A stretch of 64,000 nt of DNA from Ancistrus triradiatus (GCA_025084515.1 JAJAGP010000274.1:248001-312000); one strand, 5' to 3'; positions 1-11,356 are shown, counted from the first letter of the stretch. The notes: a model not told the origin generated them from the letters alone. Translations and numbers: made by a program.

Positions 1-977
1 CCATCAGCCGAGCCTAAAAAAGAAAAACTGAATTAGAAACGCTATGAACTTATACATTAACTCTGACTCAATAGAATTACTTTGAGATCAGTCTGATTGA
101 AAATAGTGAGCCATAGCTTACAGTTCAACTGCTGTGCCCAACCACACAATCATTTAAAAATAAAGTGTGATAAGATATTATGCATTTGGGTGTCTACAAA
201 CATTTTCTATATGGAGTAGAATTACCTATAAATGGAAAGTGTCCTAGAACTGTGCGCTTTCAAATCCAGACATATTGCATTTATTTAACCTGTCCCATTC
301 GTGAGTCTTTGGTCTTCATTTGAATTTACTCTGCTTTTTTGTTTTGCAGCAATTATTCAACTATAATGTTTGAACGATTGAATAAGCAGCATTCACCTCA
401 AACTCAAAATGGAAAGAGCAAGCCAAAGATAAATAACTTTGCAAGAGTTACAAAAGCATGATGGTTTATCTAATGAAAGATACTTCCTCAAGCCAGAAAT
501 ACTACGGTTATGCTTACAACACAACTCATCCCTTTGGCACAGCTACAGGATTTGCGGTCATGAATGGCAACTAAGCATTTTAGGCTAACCTGACTCAGTC
601 ACACAGGCATTTCCCCTACGGCATCAGGAAAATTAGACCACTCCTTACTAAGAGCATGCGATATTGCACAAAAAAAAAAAAACAATCTCTCAATAGTTTC
701 TTGGATTTTGTCAATAATGCTTCTGGACTCAACAGTTAAAACAATAAGGAGACTGTTAGCAATACTTCTCTTTACAGGCACAATGGTGGTGGTGAACTTC
801 CCCTATATTCTAATGAGGACAGAAGGATCAAAGATCATTAGTACTTTATCTGATTTTTCTCCTAAGAGGGTTTTCATGGATTGGTGTTCTTGGGTTGAAG
901 TGTGACTGGCAAAGTCTGTATCATACTTTGTTAAACGTAAGTTCTTAAATGAGTGTAATTAGGAAGGAATTACTCAC

Positions 978-1065
978 CACAATCTACGAATTTGATCTGC
1001 TCCGCGTGAGAAAGCTCGAGCAGGAGCAGCGGGACAAACACAGCGCAGACAAAACGGAAATCCAT
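978..1065 (-). CDS. npc2: npc2 first coding exon (partial gene)
   Basis: Encodes the start of NPC intracellular cholesterol transporter 2, a small secreted ML-domain protein that binds cholesterol in the lysosome lumen and hands it to NPC1. The exon gives 29 codons plus one base: a start MDFRFVC, a leucine-rich signal-peptide core (VPLLLLEL), a likely cleavage site after SHA, then EQIKFVDCG. This aligns with the EPVQFKDCG start of mature mammalian NPC2; the cysteine is the first of its conserved disulfide cysteines. The donor GTGAGT follows at 977. Later exons were looked for in 1-977 and not found, so they lie left of the window. isca2 is the divergent neighbour, as in mammals. Identity rests on signal peptide, motif and synteny. 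Confidence 0.85.
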
Positions 1066-1425
1066 CACACAGGTGAGTCTTTATTACCTGTAAACACAAG
1101 CAGAAATAACCGTGTGCTCGCTGGATTCGTTCTTTCATAAACACCCACTCGTAAAGGGACTCAGACCCAATCTCTAACACACAGTCACATGAATGTTTGT
1201 GTAACATTTAGAGCTGACTCAACTGTTTCGTTCTCACCAAGTCTATAGTCAAAATTCATCCCCAAACATCAGCCTGAATAAATAAGACGGCTTTTGTACT
1301 TAACTCATACTAAGTTTACTTAAAGTATTCAAACTTAAAACAACCATTCTGTAAAAGTTCATACTCACTGGCCAGCAGCTCCTGAGCTTCTGATTTCCGG
1401 ATCACAAGATCGCCAGCGACGCCTG

Positions 1426-1434
1426 CCTTTTATA
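1426..1434 (-). promoter_or_regulatory. TATA box of npc2
   Basis: TATAAAAGG on the minus strand, about 360 bp before the npc2 ATG and about 60 bp before a plausible first-exon donor. Confidence 0.5.
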
Positions 1435-1607
1435 CAAATCTCATAGTTTCGTGACGCATGCAAGCTCGTGAGTAGAACCATAGCTCTCTTAGCCAATAAC
1501 AGAGCACTTGATCAGGAAGCCTGACCAATAGAATTGCTCACATTATAAACACAAGCGTACACACCCGTCTTTGTTGCCAGATCTTACAGAGTTCCATATT
1601 ATGCAAC

Positions 1608-1615
1608 TGACGTCA
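1608..1615. promoter_or_regulatory. Consensus CRE (TGACGTCA)
   Basis: A perfect palindromic cAMP response element, about 175 bp upstream of the npc2 TATA box. CREB/ATF-family proteins bind this octamer. Whether it is used is unknown. Confidence 0.45.
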
Positions 1616-1640
1616 ACAGCATATAGTGTATATATTTTTA

Positions 1641-3502
1641 TTTGTTTATATAACATAAAATTGTCAGTTAAATCATATTAGTACGACGATGACAGGCAGA
1701 AATGTATAACTTTTCCATAATTGGAAAACAGCAATAAAGCGTCACGAATGAAAATAAATATAGGAAACGTTAAGCCGTTCCTTCGTTAAATCTAGACAGT
1801 AAGATCAATTTTTGACTGGATGTAATTTAAATCAGTAACTCAGCAATGTAAAAATCAAAAGACAAAGACCTTGAATTTAAATAATGTTTTTCGTTATGAA
1901 TCATATAATCAAAATAATTTGAATGACATTTTGAATATTCGAAGAAAAGTTTAATTTCAGAATTTATTAGTATTTCAAATGTTCCCCTTTGCTGAAATGT
2001 CAGCAAGCACTCCACAAGTTTGTACAATATCTCATGATTGATGTTATGCCAGCAACAATATTCCAAATAACATCTTGTGATGTTATTAAATGCTTGGATT
2101 TTTCTGTCTTTTAGTGCCTCATAAATGTGTGCTGGGGTTTAGGCCAGGTGACTCTGAAGAATCCTTGATCTCCTTTAGTTGTTGCAGAACTTTGAAATGT
2201 GTTTCAGGTCATTATCCTCCTACAGTATGATTCCTCCACATAGATTGAAACTAGAGGGTATAACATGTCTCCAAAGAATGCAGCGGTACTTCTTTATCAA
2301 GGTGTAGTTCATTTTGTGCAGATGCTCAACTCCAAAGTAGGCTAAATACCAAAAGGCTTGAATATTCCCACCACCATGCTTTGCTGTTGGTTTGATACAC
2401 TGTCATATCATCTTCCTGAGAAGAGGCTTGGAGACTTTTACTTTGAGACCACTACTAGGTCTTCTTGACTGTAGTTTTGTTAAGTGGAGTCATTCACTCT
2501 TTATTTGGGACATTCTGTATATGTGCAGAAGCTGCTGTTCTCTGTCTGAGTAAACAAAACTTTCTGTGCTGATCTTCCAGTGATGTGATCACTTTTGGCC
2601 TGCCTGATCATGGTTTGAATACAATGATCCTGTTTTGGCAAAGCATATTATAGTACCATGCAGAACCACCTTAGAAATCTTTAGTTTCATCATAATTTGA
2701 TGCTGAGAAAGCCCCTCTTTGCTTAGAACAATGGACTGACTTCTAATACATTTACTTCTGAAGCCATATTTCCCATTGTCACAATGCTATTTAGTGGCAA
2801 AAACCTGAAATGGGCCCATATTTTGCAAGAAGATCAATGGCTACAAACTGATTAAATTAAGAAAGCTTCTGATGTGCTTCAGTGGAAAGGATAAGATACA
2901 AGGGATTTTGACCTGTGGTAGAAATGAGCTGACATAGTCAATTTCACAAATGTGCTTACTTGCTTTTCAGCAGTGTCAAATGCTTATAAATGCTAATAAT
3001 TTTCACGTAACGGTTGTGCAGATTATATAATTTCTAATGAAAAACGTTGTATCAGATTTTAGAAAGCAAAATAGAATAATTTTCACTAGTGGTCTCAGTA
3101 GACAAGGGAATATGAGTGCAAGTAAGAAAATACAAGAATAAAATTAGAACAATATCATCATTATAATTCTCTATAATTATATAATAAAACAATTATAATT
3201 ATTTTTATAATTTTATAAGTGTGTTAATTTTGGGTCTCATACTAAATTACTTATTATACTTTTTATGTTTTAAAATGATTGATATCTGTGACATGGGATG
3301 AGAAGGAATAAAGTATCGGTTTTCTTACATAAGTAGACAAAATATCAATAGTCCTTAATTATTTGATTCGTATGGCCTATTTAGTCCGATACTGTATAGT
3401 CTGCAAAAAACAACATTTTTAAATACCATGGGATTTTTTAAATCCCACAGCGGAGTGTAATGTGTGGCAACCCATTACTAGTTTCGGTTCACTTGAGGAG
3501 AA
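1641..3502. other. npc2-isca2 intergenic region
   Basis: AT-rich spacer between divergently transcribed npc2 and isca2. It contains a decayed Tc1-like relic (2090-2860), a short CTAAG-type tandem lies just beyond it near 3690, and I see no further gene. No clear TATA or CpG-rich core was seen immediately before the isca2 start. Confidence 0.6.
2090..2860 (-). mobile_element. Decayed Tc1/mariner transposase relic
   Basis: Read on the minus strand, broken frames recall a fish Tc1-like transposase: a basic segment resembling FAKTGS...NHDQAGQ in the linker after the HTH, a glycine-rich stretch of the AKHGGG type (AKHGGGNIQ), and a 'DND-KHISKFCNN' stretch resembling the second-Asp motif of Tc1. 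Many stops; ends not defined. Confidence 0.5.
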
Positions 3503-3564
3503 ATGTTACACACAAGAAGATTGATAGCAGCAGCGCTACAAACAAGGGGATGGCAAAACATAAA
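3503..3564 (+). CDS. isca2: isca2 exon 1
   Basis: Twenty codons plus two bases starting MLHTRRLIAAALQTRGW, a basic amphipathic targeting-type start. Donor GTACGT. Two leftover bases fit the single base opening exon 2 without a stop. Homology is weak here, as presequences diverge. Confidence 0.65.
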
Positions 3565-3907
3565 GTACGTATTTACCGGAATGGCAGTGTGTAAATATGA
3601 GTGTTTAGGTGGCGGTGAGCTATAAAGGGCAAATAGGTGCTTTGTGTTCTTTATATTCTTCAGGTATAAGTAGCGTGTTTATACGATTGCTAGCTAAGCT
3701 AAGCTAAGCTAGTAGCGCCATAGTGAAGGACAGGTCTGCAGAGATAACTGAAGCTGCTCACTGATGATAATGCATTAATGACAGCAGTTAAAGAAACGAA
3801 TTGCCATATTTAACAAAGCCTTAGAAGAACAAGTCTAGGTTGTTAGTGAGAAGTGTGGCAGCTATTTATGGTTAAATAATTGTAATGCTGACTCTTTGTA
3901 AAACAAG

Positions 3908-3974
<67 letters not shown>

Positions 3975-4003
3975 GTCTGTCTGTCTGTCTTTCTTTCTTT
4001 CTC

Positions 4004-4039
<36 letters not shown>

Positions 4040-4151
4040 CCTTTCTTTCTGTCTTTTTCTCTCTCTCTGTCTGTCTCTCTCTGTCTCTCTGTCTGTCTGT
4101 CTCTCTGTCTGTCTGTCTGTCTGTCTCTCTCTGTCTGTCTGTCTGTCTCTC

Positions 4152-4186
<35 letters not shown>

Positions 4187-4492
4187 GTCTGTCTGTCTGT
4201 CTTTCTGTCTCTCTCTCTCTCTCTCTCCCTCTGTCTTGTTTCTTTTATTTATCTTATTTATGTACATATTTATGGAAATATTTTTCTGTTTTATGTGCCA
4301 TTTTTTAAATGGCCAAGATGCCCTGAAAAAACTTTTTTACATGCTGTAAGATAATTTTAGATCAAATAAATCGTTGTTAAAAGTCAAGTCTCTCTGTCTC
4401 TCTGTCTGTCTGTCTGTCTGTCTGTCTTTCTTTCTCTCTGTCTGTCTGTCTCTCTCTGTCGGTCTCTCTCTCTCTCTTTCTTTCTGTCTTTT

Positions 4493-4583
<91 letters not shown>

Positions 4584-7500
4584 TTAATTATATACTGTAT
4601 TTTGATTTGGTTTGTGGTGAAACATTACGAAATGGACAGAACAATATCCATGTTAATAAATCAGTTGCACAAGTTTGAAAATGTAAATAAAATACTACAT
4701 AATATAACATGCTCATGGTTATCCCAAATAAGTCCACATAATATTTAATCCTAAAAAAAGCACTTTTTTTTTTTTTTTTGGTTTGACTAAATGTGTGACG
4801 TATCAACTAATTTCACTTTTTTTTCCACCACAGAGATTTGTTACCAGTGGAAATACAGCAAAACATATTAGATAAAATAACAATTTAAAAAGTCATGTAA
4901 ACATGGCATGTTTATCATTTTGGATAACATACTCTACATTATTTTTATCATCTTTCTCACATCAATAAAAAAGCTAGTGTCAACAATTGACGCTCTTACA
5001 GTTATGCCCCATTTAACATCGGTCCGATCAATGGCTGTTCACTTTAACAGCCAAGGCCTGGCCTGTTTGACAGAACGTTATCAGCCTGAATATAGTCAAC
5101 ATGACATTTTCTGGGCTTCCATGGTTGGTAAGTTTAGCCAGTAAGGTACAGGTCACACTAGTAAGGTACAATAATGGAAAATGCTGGAACCAGTCAGTAT
5201 ATTCATCACCACAGTGAATATAAATTAACGTTACAAAGGATAGAGCTATTCTTTAAAACATATTGAGATTAAATGGTACAGTAATGATATAGTTTTTGTC
5301 ATATGCTATTTTATTAAATAACAGTTCAACAAAATATGTTTACTTTGTAGACTAAATATCCTAAACATTTACAATGATTATGGGACCCACTGTTCAAGGA
5401 CAGTTAGGCCATGACTAGACCTTTTACCTAATTGACAAATATCTGAGTCTATTAATATAACCAGCAATGCATTTTTTAAACTCACATAGCAGTGCCAGTG
5501 GCTCAGTGGTAAGAGTCAGCTGCTGGGAACAGCAGTTCCTGAGGATCCAGTTTTGAATCCCGGGTAGATCTTGCAATGTAAATGTTGGGTGGCGCAATGG
5601 ACTGGCACCCACTCCAGAGTGTACCATCTTCCTGCATCCAGTGAATTCTAGATTAGACTCCAGACCTCCCAAGTCAAGCGGAATAAATCAGGATGCTTTG
5701 ATTTTAGAAATCACAAAATCAGCATGTCTTACAGGTCCTGTTTTTTGTTTCTCTGAATAACATGCAGTTCTATGCAGTACATCTGAACACGCATTAGACT
5801 GCATATCAACCTGAATTATCGGTTTTCCTTTGCAGTGTGCCTTCAGCAGTGGACAGACATTTGCAGAGATGCCACATGTCCCCTCTTGTCCATTCCACAC
5901 TTCGCTGTAGTAGCAGCACATCTCAGGAGCAGCAGATTCCCTCCAGTCAAGCAGATCATAAAGTCCATCTTAGCGACTCCTGTGTAAAGGTTTGTTAAGT
6001 CTCACCGTCTGTTACCTAACAGACATAAAGTTGCCTGATGTGACAAACAAGCTATTGAATATGTTGATTAACATTCAGAGTGCAGACTAGATAAAAAAGG
6101 AAACATCTGGACTACTGACTTCAGAAGGTAGGTGTTCTGGTTAAAGACATGAGTAAATATGTTGAGTATATATGTTAAAAGCTAATTTTGTTCATATTAA
6201 CAATGTATTCTTTGAAATGGAGTGTGGGACAGTGTAGCGAGGCATGACCAGAGTGAGTGCTTAGTAAGTAAACTTGCTTCATCAGTGCTTAAATAAATGG
6301 CAGCATAAAGGACAGCTGTATAGTAGGTTAGGTCAGCATTATAACTGTAAACGCCAACACAATACACACAGTTATATCAATAACAGAGGAGTGTAAAAGG
6401 AAGAAAAAGTGTGTTTTGGAATAGCCAACTCAAACTCGTCATACCCCTTTTGAAATAAAAAATATATATTTTTAGCTTTATTTACACAGTCTGCCTTAGA
6501 TGATTCAAATGCCAAGGGAAAAGGCAGCAGTTAAATTAATAAAACATAAAAACTAGAATAACAGGGTTGGGAAAAATGATTTCAAGCTTTTCAACTTGCT
6601 CTTCAACAGGTCAGTACTTTAACCTCTGTGGCACCACTGGCTTTCGTATTTTATGAATTGATGCTGTGTTTAGGGTCGTTTGTTGTGCTAGAAGGTTACC
6701 CACCTACCCATGTTCAGCTGTCTAGCAGAGGGTTGAAGCATTTCCTCAAGCCTTTGTTTATACTTGACAGCAGTTTGTGCTTCACTCCTGACCAATTGCC
6801 CAGTCCCTACTCATGAATAACACACAATATGCTTCTCAATATATAAGGAGTATTGTGGGCGGTATGCTGCTTGGTTTACACTAAAATCAGTGTGTGAATT
6901 TCAGTCTGGGTCTCATCAGACCATCAAACCTTTTGCTGCATTTTCACAATCATTGAAGTGTTTGTTATTCTTTTTTTGCAAAGTACAATACAGATTTAGT
7001 AAGCATCTTTGAAAGTGCATAATTATTTGCATTACCATACAGTAGTAGTGGAATCCTCAAGGATCAGTCAGTTTTATTCTAAAGTAATTGAAACTAGGGA
7101 TAGGCAATATGTTAAAATATTACAGTGGGGCAAGAAAGTATTTAGTCAGCCGCTGATTGTGCAAGTTCTCCTACTTAGAAAGATGAGAGGGGTCTGTAAT
7201 TTTCATCACAGGTACACTTCAACTATGGAGACAAAATGAGGGAAAAAATCCAGGAAATCACATTGTAGGATTTTTAAAGGATTTAATTGTAAATTAAGGT
7301 GGAAAATAAGTATTTGGTCAATAACAAAAGTTCAAGTCAATACTTTGTAACATAACCTTTGTTGGCAATGACAGAGGTCAAACGTTTCCTGTAAGTCTTT
7401 AGCAGGTTTGCACACACTGTAGCTGCTATTTTGGCCCATTCCTCCATGCAGATCTCCTCTAGAGCAGTGATGTTTTGGGGCAACATGAACTTTCAACTCC

Positions 7501-9939
7501 CTCCACATTTTCTATGGGGTTGAGGTCTGGAGACTGGCTAGGCCACTCCAGGACCTGGAAATGCTTTTTACGGAGCCACTCCTTTGTTGCCTGAGCGGTG
7601 TGCTTGGGATCATTGTCATGCTGGAAGACCCAGCCACGTTCCGTCTTCAATGCTCTCACTGATGGAAGGAGGTTTTTGATTAAACTCTCATGATACATGG
7701 CCCTGTTCATTCTTCCCTTAACACGAATCAGTCGTCCTGTCCCTGTTGCAGAAAAACAGCCCCAAAGCATGATGTTTTCACCCCCATGCTTCACAATAAG
7801 TATGGTGTTCTTGGGATGCAACTCAGCATTCTTCTTCCTCCAAACACGACGTGTTGAGTTTTTCCCAAAAAGTTCTATTTTGCTTTCATCTGACCACATG
7901 ATATTCTCCCAATCCTCTTTTGGATCATCCATATGCTCTCTGGCAAACTTCAGACGGGCCTGGACATGTACTGGCTTAAGCAGGGGAGCACGCCTGGTAC
8001 TGCAGGATCTGAGTCCCTCTTGGCATAGTGCGTTACTGATGGTAGCTTTGTTACTTTGGTCCCAGCTCTCTGCAGGTCATTCATCAGGTCCCTCCGTGTA
8101 ATTCTGGGATTTTTGCTCACCGTTCTCATGATCATTTTGACCCCACGGGATGAGATCTTGCGTGGAGCCCCAGATAGAGGGAGATTATCAATGGTCTTGT
8201 ATGTCTTACAATTGCTCCCACAGTTGATTTATTCACACCAACCTGCTTGCCTATTGTAGATTCACTCTTCCCAGACTGGAGCAGTTCTACAATTTTCTTC
8301 CTGGTGTCCTTCGACAGCTTTTTGGTCTTGGCCATGGTTGAGTTTGGAGTCTGACTGTTTGAGGCTGTGGACAGGTGTCTTTCATACAGATAACGAGGTC
8401 AAACAGGTGCCATTAATACAGGTATAGAGTGGAGGACAGAAGAGCTTCTTAAAGAAGTTGTTACAGGTCTGTGAGAGCGAGAAATCTTGCTTGTTTGTGG
8501 GTGACAAATGACTTATTTTCTACTATGATTTACAATTATTGTGTCATTGTGTCTCCTAGTTGAAGTGTACCTATGATGAAAATTACAGACCTCCCTCATC
8601 TTTCTAAGTAGGAGAACTTGCACAATCAGTGGCTGACTAAATACTTTTTTGCCCCACTGTAATAGGTACATGTATGTTGTGTGCAGAGACTCCAAGAAAT
8701 CATGGAGAATGGAGAGTATCTAAGGATACAGGTGGAGGGGGGAGGCTGCTCTGGCTTTCAGTACAAGTTTTCTGTGGACACTGTGAAAAATGAAGATGAC
8801 AGGTAACATTCTCACCTGCTAACCTTTTTGCCTGAAGGGGCTTTTTTATAATATGGAAATCAGTGATTGGTCACTTCTTGGTGATGTCATGATGATAATT
8901 TCATCAATATGTTGAAACATCGCCAGCTAATTCTGTAGGGAGAAACATTATATGTGCAATAATTCTGTAAACATTTCTGGTTGTGATAATTTGCTTCCTG
9001 AGCTTGAAACTGTGTCATTAATTTTGGTTTAATACGCATGTAATGGGGTAAAGCTTAGGGCGCATTTACATGAGAAGCGGCTTTGCCGCTCCGATTTGAC
9101 ACCCTGCCGCTGCGCTCAAAGTTCAACCAAATCGAACTTTGACGTACTTATTGCTGACCTTTCCGAAGCGCAGCCAATGAGACAGATCGGAGTGTATGAC
9201 GTTCCAAAAGCAGCTCAGTCTGACAGTTATGGGGAAATGGATTAGTTTTGTAGTGCCCAGAGCTCTGTAATTCCACTTTAAATGTGTATCAGGACATAGT
9301 GAGGAAAAACACAGCATGGCGACTTGTCAGCAGTGATAGAGTGTTGTCAGGTTCGCCCCAGATACCATCACATTAACGTGATGTTTGATTTGTGATTTGC
9401 GAAAGTCTTATGAACCCACTTTGCTTTTCTCTGGGTATTATTCTTCCCGTGTCTTCTCCATACGCCCTCAACGAGAGTTTACTTTTGAATTAATGAAAAA
9501 AATACATTTGAATTGCAGTTGTTTATTAGATCTACTGACAACAAACGTGCGCTGATGACGTAAACACCGCCTCCAGCCAAGCGGAGAGCGAAGCGGCATG
9601 CTTATCATGTAAAGGCGCCCTTACACAATGCACTTTTCTGTGTCTGGTCAGCTCCTGCAGCTCAAATGAAGGCTCCAGTTGCTATCAGTAGCAAATTCCT
9701 GAGGATCTGGGATAAGCGTGGTCAGATCAGGAACTTAGATCTCATTACCTGTGTTTCTCGTCAGGGTTTTTGAACAGAATGGTGTGAGGGTGATCATAGA
9801 TGAGGACAGTCTGGAGTTTGTGAAGGGGTCCACTCTTGACTTCAGCCAGGAGCTCATCCGCTCCTCCTTCCAGGTACTGAAGAATCCACAGGCAGAACAC
9901 GGTTGCTCATGTGGCAGTTCTTTCTCTGTCAAGGTCTGA
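3503..9939 (+). CDS. isca2: isca2, iron-sulfur cluster assembly 2 (4 exons)
   Basis: A-type Fe-S carrier that works with ISCA1 and IBA57 in the mitochondrial matrix to make 4Fe-4S clusters for aconitase, lipoyl synthase and complex I. Coding exons are 3503-3564, 5836-5989, 8687-8802 and 9765-9939; phases agree and the total is 507 nt, or 168 residues plus stop (human: 154). The first about 60 residues are Arg- and Ser-rich and lack acidic clusters, as expected of a mitochondrial presequence. The core has VEGGGCSGFQYKFS and the C-terminal GCSCGSSFSVKV, so all three conserved cluster-binding cysteines are present. The last three exons are certain by homology; the first is chosen from ATG, phase, presequence character and GTACGT donor. 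Intron 2 carries a full-length Tc1 element and intron 3 a MITE. Confidence 0.9.
3910..4236. repeat. (TC)n/(TCTG)n microsatellite
   Basis: About 325 bp of CT and CTGT units in isca2 intron 1. Long open frames in it are repeat artefacts. Confidence 0.97.
4388..4583. repeat. Second (TCTG)n/(TC)n microsatellite
   Basis: A second array of the same composition, separated from the first by about 150 bp of AT-rich sequence. Confidence 0.97.
5488..5680 (+). repeat. tRNA-like SINE
   Basis: Starts with an A-box-like TGGCTCAGTGGTAAGA and a B-box-like GTTTTGAATCCC about 45 bp later, spacing as in tRNA-derived SINEs. Lies in isca2 intron 1. Confidence 0.5.
5836..5989 (+). CDS. isca2: isca2 exon 2
   Basis: Acceptor TTTGCAG, donor GTTTGT. 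The reading frame ends with VHLSDSCVK, matching the IRLTDSCVQ segment at the start of the ISCA fold, preceded by a Ser/Gln-rich linker. An alternative acceptor at 5867 (also TTTGCAG) would preserve frame but remove part of the presequence. Confidence 0.8.
6655..6975 (-). mobile_element. Decayed DNA-transposon fragment
   Basis: Includes the 'gtctcatcagaccat' stretch typical of the complement of the transposase WSDE(T/S) region in fish Tc1 copies. No intact frame or termini. Lies in isca2 intron 2. Confidence 0.35.
7123..8659 (-). mobile_element. Full-length Tc1/mariner element, inactive
   Basis: Begins CAGTGGGGCAAGAAAG and ends with its inverted complement, flanked on both sides by a TA target duplication (7121-7122, 8660-8661). 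Terminal inverted repeats run over about 140 bp. On the minus strand the transposase starts MAKTKKLSKDTRKKIVELL with a helix-turn-helix (8335-8195), then continues in other frames. The catalytic motifs are recognisable: WSDESKIELFG, QHDNDPKHT and SPDLNPIEN. Frameshifts and stops make it inactive. It sits in isca2 intron 2, opposite to the gene, ending 27 bp before exon 3. Confidence 0.93.
8687..8802 (+). CDS. isca2: isca2 exon 3
   Basis: Opens RLQEIMENGEYLRIQ and holds VEGGGCSGFQYKFS with the first conserved cysteine, ending NEDDR. Acceptor GTGCAG lies only 27 bp after the end of a Tc1 transposon. Donor GTAACA. Confidence 0.92.
9058..9620. mobile_element. MITE with TTA target duplication (PIF/Harbinger-like)
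   Basis: Ends are inverted: GGGCGCATTTACATGAGAAGC at the left against GGGCGCCTTTACATGATAAGC read from the right. TTA lies on both sides (9055-9057, 9621-9623). Length 563 bp, no transposase. TTA duplications and GGG ends fit non-autonomous PIF/Harbinger elements; the class is inference. Lies in isca2 intron 3. Confidence 0.6.
9765..9939 (+). CDS. isca2: isca2 exon 4
   Basis: Acceptor CGTCAG. Encodes VFEQNGVRVIID...FSQELIRSSFQVLKNPQ and the C-terminal CSC motif (HGCSCGSSFSVKV), then TGA. Very close to mammalian ISCA2. Confidence 0.95.
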
Positions 9940-10207
9940 AAGCTGTTCCTGCCTCACCACCTTATGATTCACAATGGATTTAGCAGTGATTCTCTGTCCT
10001 GAGGCAGAATGGAGAATTACTGATTTAAACTGAATTGGTCTCTACCATTCATGTCTAAGGGTTTATTTAAAATCAAGCCACAGTTCAATAGATTACTGCT
10101 GCTGTTCAACATGACAACATGTAATATACGACAGACCAGTGAGAAGGATTGTCATCTCCTGTTGTATGTTGTGTACGTAAAGATTGTAAATAGAATGTGT
10201 GCCCAGT

Positions 10208-10213
10208 AATAAA
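10208..10213 (+). terminator. isca2 polyadenylation signal AATAAA
   Basis: First AATAAA after the isca2 stop, about 270 bp downstream, followed by T- and GT-containing sequence. Gives a short 3' UTR. Confidence 0.6.
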
Positions 10214-10749
10214 ATATATTATGTATCAAGTATGTCTTTATTGTCTAGTACAAGTTTTTACACTTGGACTGCAAATAAGATCTCCATATTCCATAACGTC
10301 TGGTTAGTCTGTATTACTCTTAGGCTGTGTGTTTAAACATTGGGAGTGGCTGGACTGAGCATGTGTAAATGAACTACCCTAAGGCCTGGGCTGTTGTTGT
10401 GACACATCTGACACAACTGATAGATAATAGCCATGTTTTTATTGGTCTGTCTGTGCTATAGTCATGCAACAGCAGCAAGCCCATGAAACAATCACTGAAT
10501 CATTACTGATGGGAATGAGTAGCTTGAAGATCGGGTGTGAATCAGCTAAATGATCAGTCACTTGAGCATTTTAACTGCCAAGTCTGATTAGTCAAGCTTT
10601 CTAACCTTCAGGATATCAGCAAGCTGCTGAGCAGATTTGTGCTGCATCTTTGCTAAAGGAACTATGATCAAAGCATACCACCCAGTAGACCAAGATAAAT
10701 GTGATCCAATTTAGGATCTGATTAATAGTTTAAAAAAAAAGAACAGTAG

Positions 10750-11150
10750 GAATCCAAGTGGAACAGTGGCACTTCGCCAGCCTGACTGCAGTGTTGCAGG
10801 TTGGAATCCCTGTGGGGTTGGACAGAGGGAGGACCAGACCCGTCCTGAGCCCTGAGTGATGGAATGGTGCCCTGTTCAGAGTTTGTGTTCTCCTGCACCC
10901 TTTGAATTCCTGGATAGACTCTAAACAACCAAAACTAAAGTAATAAAATAACAGAACTGTATATGCAATAATCATAGTCAGGCTCGCAGGAAAGCTGGTG
11001 CCTAACTGGCAGCACAGGGCTGGAACAACCCTAGACAGGGCGCCAATATATTGTACACACACTCACACGCTAAAGGCACTTTAGAAACACCAATTAACCT
11101 AACACACATCTTTGTACTGTGGGAGGAACCCGGAGTACTTGGAGTGAACG
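10750..11150 (+). repeat. SINE-like plus LINE 3'-tail debris
   Basis: 10750-10920 holds a B-box-like GGTTGGAATCCC. 10975-11150 has the 'CTAGACAGGGCGCCAAT...ACACACTCACACG...GGAGGAACCCGGAGTACTTGGAG' sequence common to fish LINE 3' ends. Intergenic between isca2 and eml5. Confidence 0.5.
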
Positions 11151-11157
11151 TAGGACT

Positions 11158-11345
11158 GTGGTAGCCTAGCGGTTAAGGTACTGGACTATGGACCAAAGGG
11201 TCCAAGGTTCAAATCCCACATCTGCCAAGCTGCCACTGTTGGGTCCTTGAGCAAGAACCTTAACCCACAATTGCTTGGATTGTAAGACTGTATCAATTGG
11301 AAGTCGCTCTGGATAAGGGCGTCTGCTAAATGCTGTAAATGTATC
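11158..11345 (+). repeat. tRNA-Leu-like SINE, copy 1
   Basis: Head GGTAGCCTAGCGGTTAAGG is A-box-like and GGTTCAAATCCCA B-box-like, resembling a type II (Leu/Ser) tRNA. Tail 'CTCTGGATAAGGGCGTCTG' then AAATGCTGTAAATGTA. This family recurs about ten times here. Confidence 0.75.
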
Positions 11346-11356
11346 TTAATTTTGTG

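Larger units (their letters stand above)
1066..1640 (-). promoter_or_regulatory. npc2: npc2 promoter and 5' UTR region
   Basis: Upstream of the npc2 start on the minus strand. A TATAAAAGG box lies at 1434-1426 and would place transcription start near 1400. A good donor (CCA|GTGAGTAT, exon end 1369) and a good acceptor (pyrimidine-rich, then TTTACAG, exon from 1087) suggest a noncoding first exon of roughly 1369-1400 and a 5' UTR intron of 1088-1368; no ATG lies in the predicted leader. CCAAT pentamers occur near 1493 and 1524 on the plus strand. The splicing model is inference. Confidence 0.55.

Noticed and set aside
1..977. Further npc2 exons
   Set aside because: No frame with the NPC2 cysteine pattern (such as the CPTQPC-like motif) was found on the minus strand.
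3872..4349. Long open frames of 131 and 154 residues on both strands
   Set aside because: They are translations of CT/CTGT repeats, not genes.
9123..9317. A 64-residue minus-strand gene
   Set aside because: It lies inside a MITE and has no recognisable domain.
11158..11230. A tRNA-Leu gene
   Set aside because: Box A and B are present, but there is no closing acceptor stem and it is followed by a SINE body repeated about ten times.
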